Positions 6,379 to 8,024 of a stretch of 8,024 nucleotides of DNA are shown here, piece after piece. The stretch lies in contig JAOULY010000071.1 of assembly GCA_029881775.1 (NCBI GenBank), positions 1 through 8,024 of the forward strand, given 5' to 3'. The first letter of the stretch is position 1. Every line of letters begins with the position of its first letter. The DNA comes from Gammaproteobacteria bacterium. Lineage in GTDB: Bacteria; Pseudomonadota; Gammaproteobacteria; UBA9214. The position numbers and the translations under genes were made by a program. Below the pieces are notes generated by a model. It ran no database searches. It was not told where the DNA came from and worked only from the letters and a program-made list of their open reading frames with translations.

Positions 6379-8024
6379 ATGGCTAATGCACACATAGGCA
6401 GAGTAGAGACGATTGATGGTGGTGTCACGGTAACGCCGCTGTCCGGGATCGAGAGCCCGCTCACGCAGGGCATGCCTGTCTACATGAACGATCTCATCAA
6501 GACGGATGCCGATGCCAGTGTCCGTATACGGCTGCATGATGGTTCATCACTGCTTATCGATGGCGGGCAGACTATCTCCCTGGATGAAAACTTTGTTGAT
6601 GTGTCGGGAACTGGCATCCTGATTGCAGAAGGCAGTATCGCCGCAGTTACTGTCACCGGAATAACAACTGTCAGCAGTGTCGAAGGCAAGGTCCAGGTCG
6701 TGCGCGGTGGTATACCACGCGATCTGGTCGCCGGTGATCTTCTTTACCCGGGCGATACCCTGATTGCTGCAGCCGATGGCTCCGCCATACTGCAACTGTC
6801 CGACGGTAGTGAAACGGTTATCGAGCCAGGCAGCCAGTCGAGGCTGGGCGGCAGCAATATAGCGCAACAGGAAGGCGAATTTCTCACCAGCGGGATCGAT
6901 GATCCTGCCGAAATCCAGGCCGCGATTCTCGCCGGCCGGGATCCATCCCAGGACGCGCCGGCTCCCGGTGTAGGCGAGACCGAAAGCAACGAAGGGCATA
7001 CCCATATCCGTATCCTGCCATCCGGACGTGCGGTAACACCCGACAGCGGCCATGAAACGCATGGTCAGGATTTGCCGGTCAGCTTTTATATAGAAGAGCT
7101 GTTGCAGGACCAGGACTCCATTCCTGATCTCAATGTGACGTATATCAGTGGTTTTCCCGGTACGGTGGACGAGGCCGGGCTGACGAATGGTTCCCGCAGT
7201 AATGATGGTTCAGCCACGACATCCGGTTCGTTCACGATCGATACCGGTAATGACCAGTTGGCGACGTTCGAGGTGCAGGACCAGGCCGGCAACTGGATTG
7301 ATGTGACTGCCGGCAACGTTTTGGTGCAAGGCGTCAATGGCGTACTGACCGTTACGCTTAACAATGGTGTCTATAACTGGTCCTATGATCTGACCACTAA
7401 CCTGACGACACACACCGATACGGATCTGCAGGATGGCGACAGCGACCGGGGCGCGGCTGATCAGGTGCCGGGTGATCTGTTCCCGGTGCGGATTATCGAC
7501 AATGATGGTGATATTTCCCCGCCGGCATCAATTGACATCGTGGTCAACGATGACGGCCCGCAGGCGGTTGATGATAACGTGGGTACGGCGGAAGACACGG
7601 CGATCACCTACAACGTACTGGGCAATGACACGGCCGGAGCGGACGGCCCGGCGACGCTGACGGCGGCGAGCCTGGCGAGCGGGCAGGGCACGGTGACGTA
7701 CCTGGCGAACGGCGATATTACGGTGACGCCGGCGGCGGGTTATGAAGGTCCGATCGAGGTGAACTACACCATTGTTGATGGTGACGGTGATTCGTCGAGT
7801 GCGAAGCTGACGGTAATGGTGGACCCGGACTCGGTACCGGTGCTGAATGTGCAGGACGGCACGGTGGACGAGGCGGCACTGCCGGGCGGCAGTAACGATG
7901 CGAGTCCGAATGAGGCGACCAGCGGCGGTTTTGGTATCAACACGGGCGGTGACGGTGTGGGCTCGCTGGTGATCAACGGGGTGGACGTGACCGGCGGTGG
8001 CATCACGGTGCCGGGTGTCTACGG
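6379..8024 (+). CDS. Giant LapA-like repeat adhesin with N-terminal retention module, 5' part
   Basis: The frame is open from ATG 6379 to the window edge (548 codons and still running), starting MANAHIGRVETIDG after a strong Shine-Dalgarno. Residues about 1-165 form a retention module made of two FecR-like beta segments (31-68 and 119-156). This keeps a type I adhesin plugged in its outer-membrane pore until LapG cuts it, here probably at A130-A132. Residues about 165-245 are a linker with an acidic patch (YIEELLQDQDS). From 250 come extracellular domains: a T1SS-143-type repeat (250-394, GTVDEAGL near its start), a cadherin-like/Ig-like domain (396-485, with AVDDNVGTAEDT and VLGNDT), and the start of a second T1SS-143-type repeat (487 onward, GTVDEAALPGGS). 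There is no Sec signal peptide, as expected for type I export; the secretion signal should be at the unseen C-terminus. Aspartate-rich DxDGD loops suggest calcium binding. It fits as substrate of the neighbouring LapB/C and LapG/D. Whether it is nearer LapA or BapA cannot be decided from this part. Confidence 0.93.
   Translation, partial: MANAHIGRVETIDGGVTVTPLSGIESPLTQGMPVYMNDLIKTDADASVRIRLHDGSSLLIDGGQTISLDENFVDVSGTGILIAEGSIAAVTVTGITTVSSVEGKVQVVRGGIPRDLVAGDLLYPGDTLIAAADGSAILQLSDGSETVIEPGSQSRLGGSNIAQQEGEFLTSGIDDPAEIQAAILAGRDPSQDAPAPGVGETESNEGHTHIRILPSGRAVTPDSGHETHGQDLPVSFYIEELLQDQDSIPDLNVTYISGFPGTVDEAGLTNGSRSNDGSATTSGSFTIDTGNDQLATFEVQDQAGNWIDVTAGNVLVQGVNGVLTVTLNNGVYNWSYDLTTNLTTHTDTDLQDGDSDRGAADQVPGDLFPVRIIDNDGDISPPASIDIVVNDDGPQAVDDNVGTAEDTAITYNVLGNDTAGADGPATLTAASLASGQGTVTYLANGDITVTPAAGYEGPIEVNYTIVDGDGDSSSAKLTVMVDPDSVPVLNVQDGTVDEAALPGGSNDASPNEATSGGFGINTGGDGVGSLVINGVDVTGGGITVPGVY
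6469..6582 (+). repeat. FecR-like segment 1 of the retention module
   Basis: Adhesin residues 31-68 (GMPVYMNDLI ... QTISL) align without a gap to residues 119-156, with 13 of 38 identical, including Y, D, DGS and the closing G and L. This copy carries KTDADAS where the second copy carries the alanine run, so it lacks a cleavage site. Confidence 0.7.
6733..6846 (+). repeat. FecR-like segment 2 of the retention module
   Basis: Adhesin residues 119-156 (GDLLYPGDTL ... SQSRL) are the second copy, 88 residues after the first. It contains IAAADGS in the loop corresponding to KTDADAS of copy 1, the predicted LapG site. The duplication is old: the DNA of the two copies is clearly diverged. Confidence 0.7.
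6766..6777 (+). other. Predicted LapG cleavage site (Ala-Ala-Ala-Asp)
   Basis: Adhesin residues A130-A131-A132-D133, within GDTLIAAADGS. Known LapA-type substrates are cut between the two alanines of a site such as TAAG about 110 residues from the N-terminus, in the same kind of beta-rich retention module. Here the position and the surrounding GD-x-L ... DGS frame agree, but Asp replaces the usual Gly. Elsewhere in the module the only Ala-Ala pair is A88-A89 (SIAAVTV), between the two repeats, so 130-132 is the best candidate. The exact bond is not determined. Confidence 0.6.
7126..7560 (+). repeat. T1SS-143-type adhesin repeat domain, first copy
   Basis: Adhesin residues 250-394, opening DLNVTYISGFPGTVDEAGL and closing with DNDGD ... 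IDIVVNDDGP. The GTVDEAGL opening, the SGSFTIDTG strand and the VNDDGP end are characteristic of repeats in type I secreted giant adhesins. The second copy begins 233 codons later (699 nt between the two ACGGTGGACGAGG stretches at 7162 and 7861). Confidence 0.7.
7564..7833 (+). repeat. Cadherin-like/Ig-like adhesin domain
   Basis: Adhesin residues 396-485. AVDDNVGTAEDTAITYNVLGND is the typical opening of the cadherin-like tandem domain in bacterial giant adhesins, and VNYTIVDGDGDSSSA its usual end strand with a calcium-type DGDGD loop. Alanine codons here are nearly all GCG, unlike the start of the gene. Confidence 0.7.
7837..8024 (+). repeat. T1SS-143-type adhesin repeat domain, second copy (cut by window edge)
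   Basis: From adhesin residue 487 (PVLNVQDGTVDEAALPGGS) to the edge. It matches the start of the first copy (GTVDEAGLTNGS, then SNDGSATTSGSF versus SNDASPNEATSGGF). This shows the repeat series is beginning and that the gene is probably much longer than what is seen. Confidence 0.65.

Noticed and set aside
6371..6383. TAAGTACGATGG at the adhesin start resembles TAAGTCCGATGG at 6287-6298
   Set aside because: The similarity is short and the downstream copy overlaps the start codon; the promoter-like context is missing, so chance is likely.
6547..7062. 171-codon minus-strand open frame inside the adhesin
   Set aside because: It is antisense to the adhesin frame, which has a strong ribosome-binding site and clear domains; no motif in the translation.
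1..8024. CRISPR arrays, tRNA/rRNA genes, insertion sequences, phage genes
   Set aside because: I found no regularly spaced short repeats, cloverleaf-like sequences, transposase motifs or terminal inverted repeats anywhere in the window.

Overview
The window reads as part of a gammaproteobacterial chromosome carrying an almost complete Lap-type surface-adhesion switch. In this system a giant adhesin is secreted by a type I system and held in the outer membrane, then released by a periplasmic protease under cyclic-di-GMP control. The assignment rests on protein motifs. The species cannot be named from the sequence; moderate-to-high GC, a full LapB/C/D/G set and a small protein family typical of gammaproteobacteria support the class.

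Layout. Positions 1-2344 (minus strand) hold an inner-membrane type I secretion ATPase/permease of the LapB kind, which overlaps by 4 nt the start of its HlyD-type adaptor (LapC); the adaptor runs off the left edge. A 208-nt divergent gap follows. Next is a small plus-strand gene (2553-2873) of an uncharacterised family often mislabelled 'tryptophan synthase subunit beta like'. It converges on lapD, and both stop codons lie in a single CTAG. Positions 2870-5591 (minus strand) carry lapG (periplasmic cysteine protease) followed by lapD (degenerate GGDEF/EAL c-di-GMP receptor), with a stem-loop between them. From 5592 the plus strand takes over: a promoter region, a short degenerate response-regulator receiver protein lacking a DNA-binding domain (5787-6269), a second promoter, and the 5' end of a very large adhesin gene (6379 to beyond 8024).

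How the parts should work together (family knowledge plus inference): LapB/LapC and an outer-membrane TolC-type pore (not in this window) export the adhesin, whose N-terminal retention module stays lodged in the pore. When c-di-GMP is high, LapD binds LapG in the periplasm and adhesion persists. When it falls, LapG is freed and cuts the retention module at a di-alanine site, shedding the adhesin. Here the best site is a non-canonical Ala-Ala-Ala-Asp, in the second of two FecR-like repeats that make up the retention module.

The least explained observations are: (i) a near-palindromic 17-18 bp motif (core TAC[C/T]TAAGTCC) that abuts the predicted -35 box in the same position upstream of both the receiver gene and the adhesin gene; (ii) the stand-alone receiver protein with missing phosphorylation-pocket residues; (iii) a sharp switch in codon choice inside the adhesin, from no GCG among the first 13 alanine codons to about 15 of 17 GCG in the repeat region.
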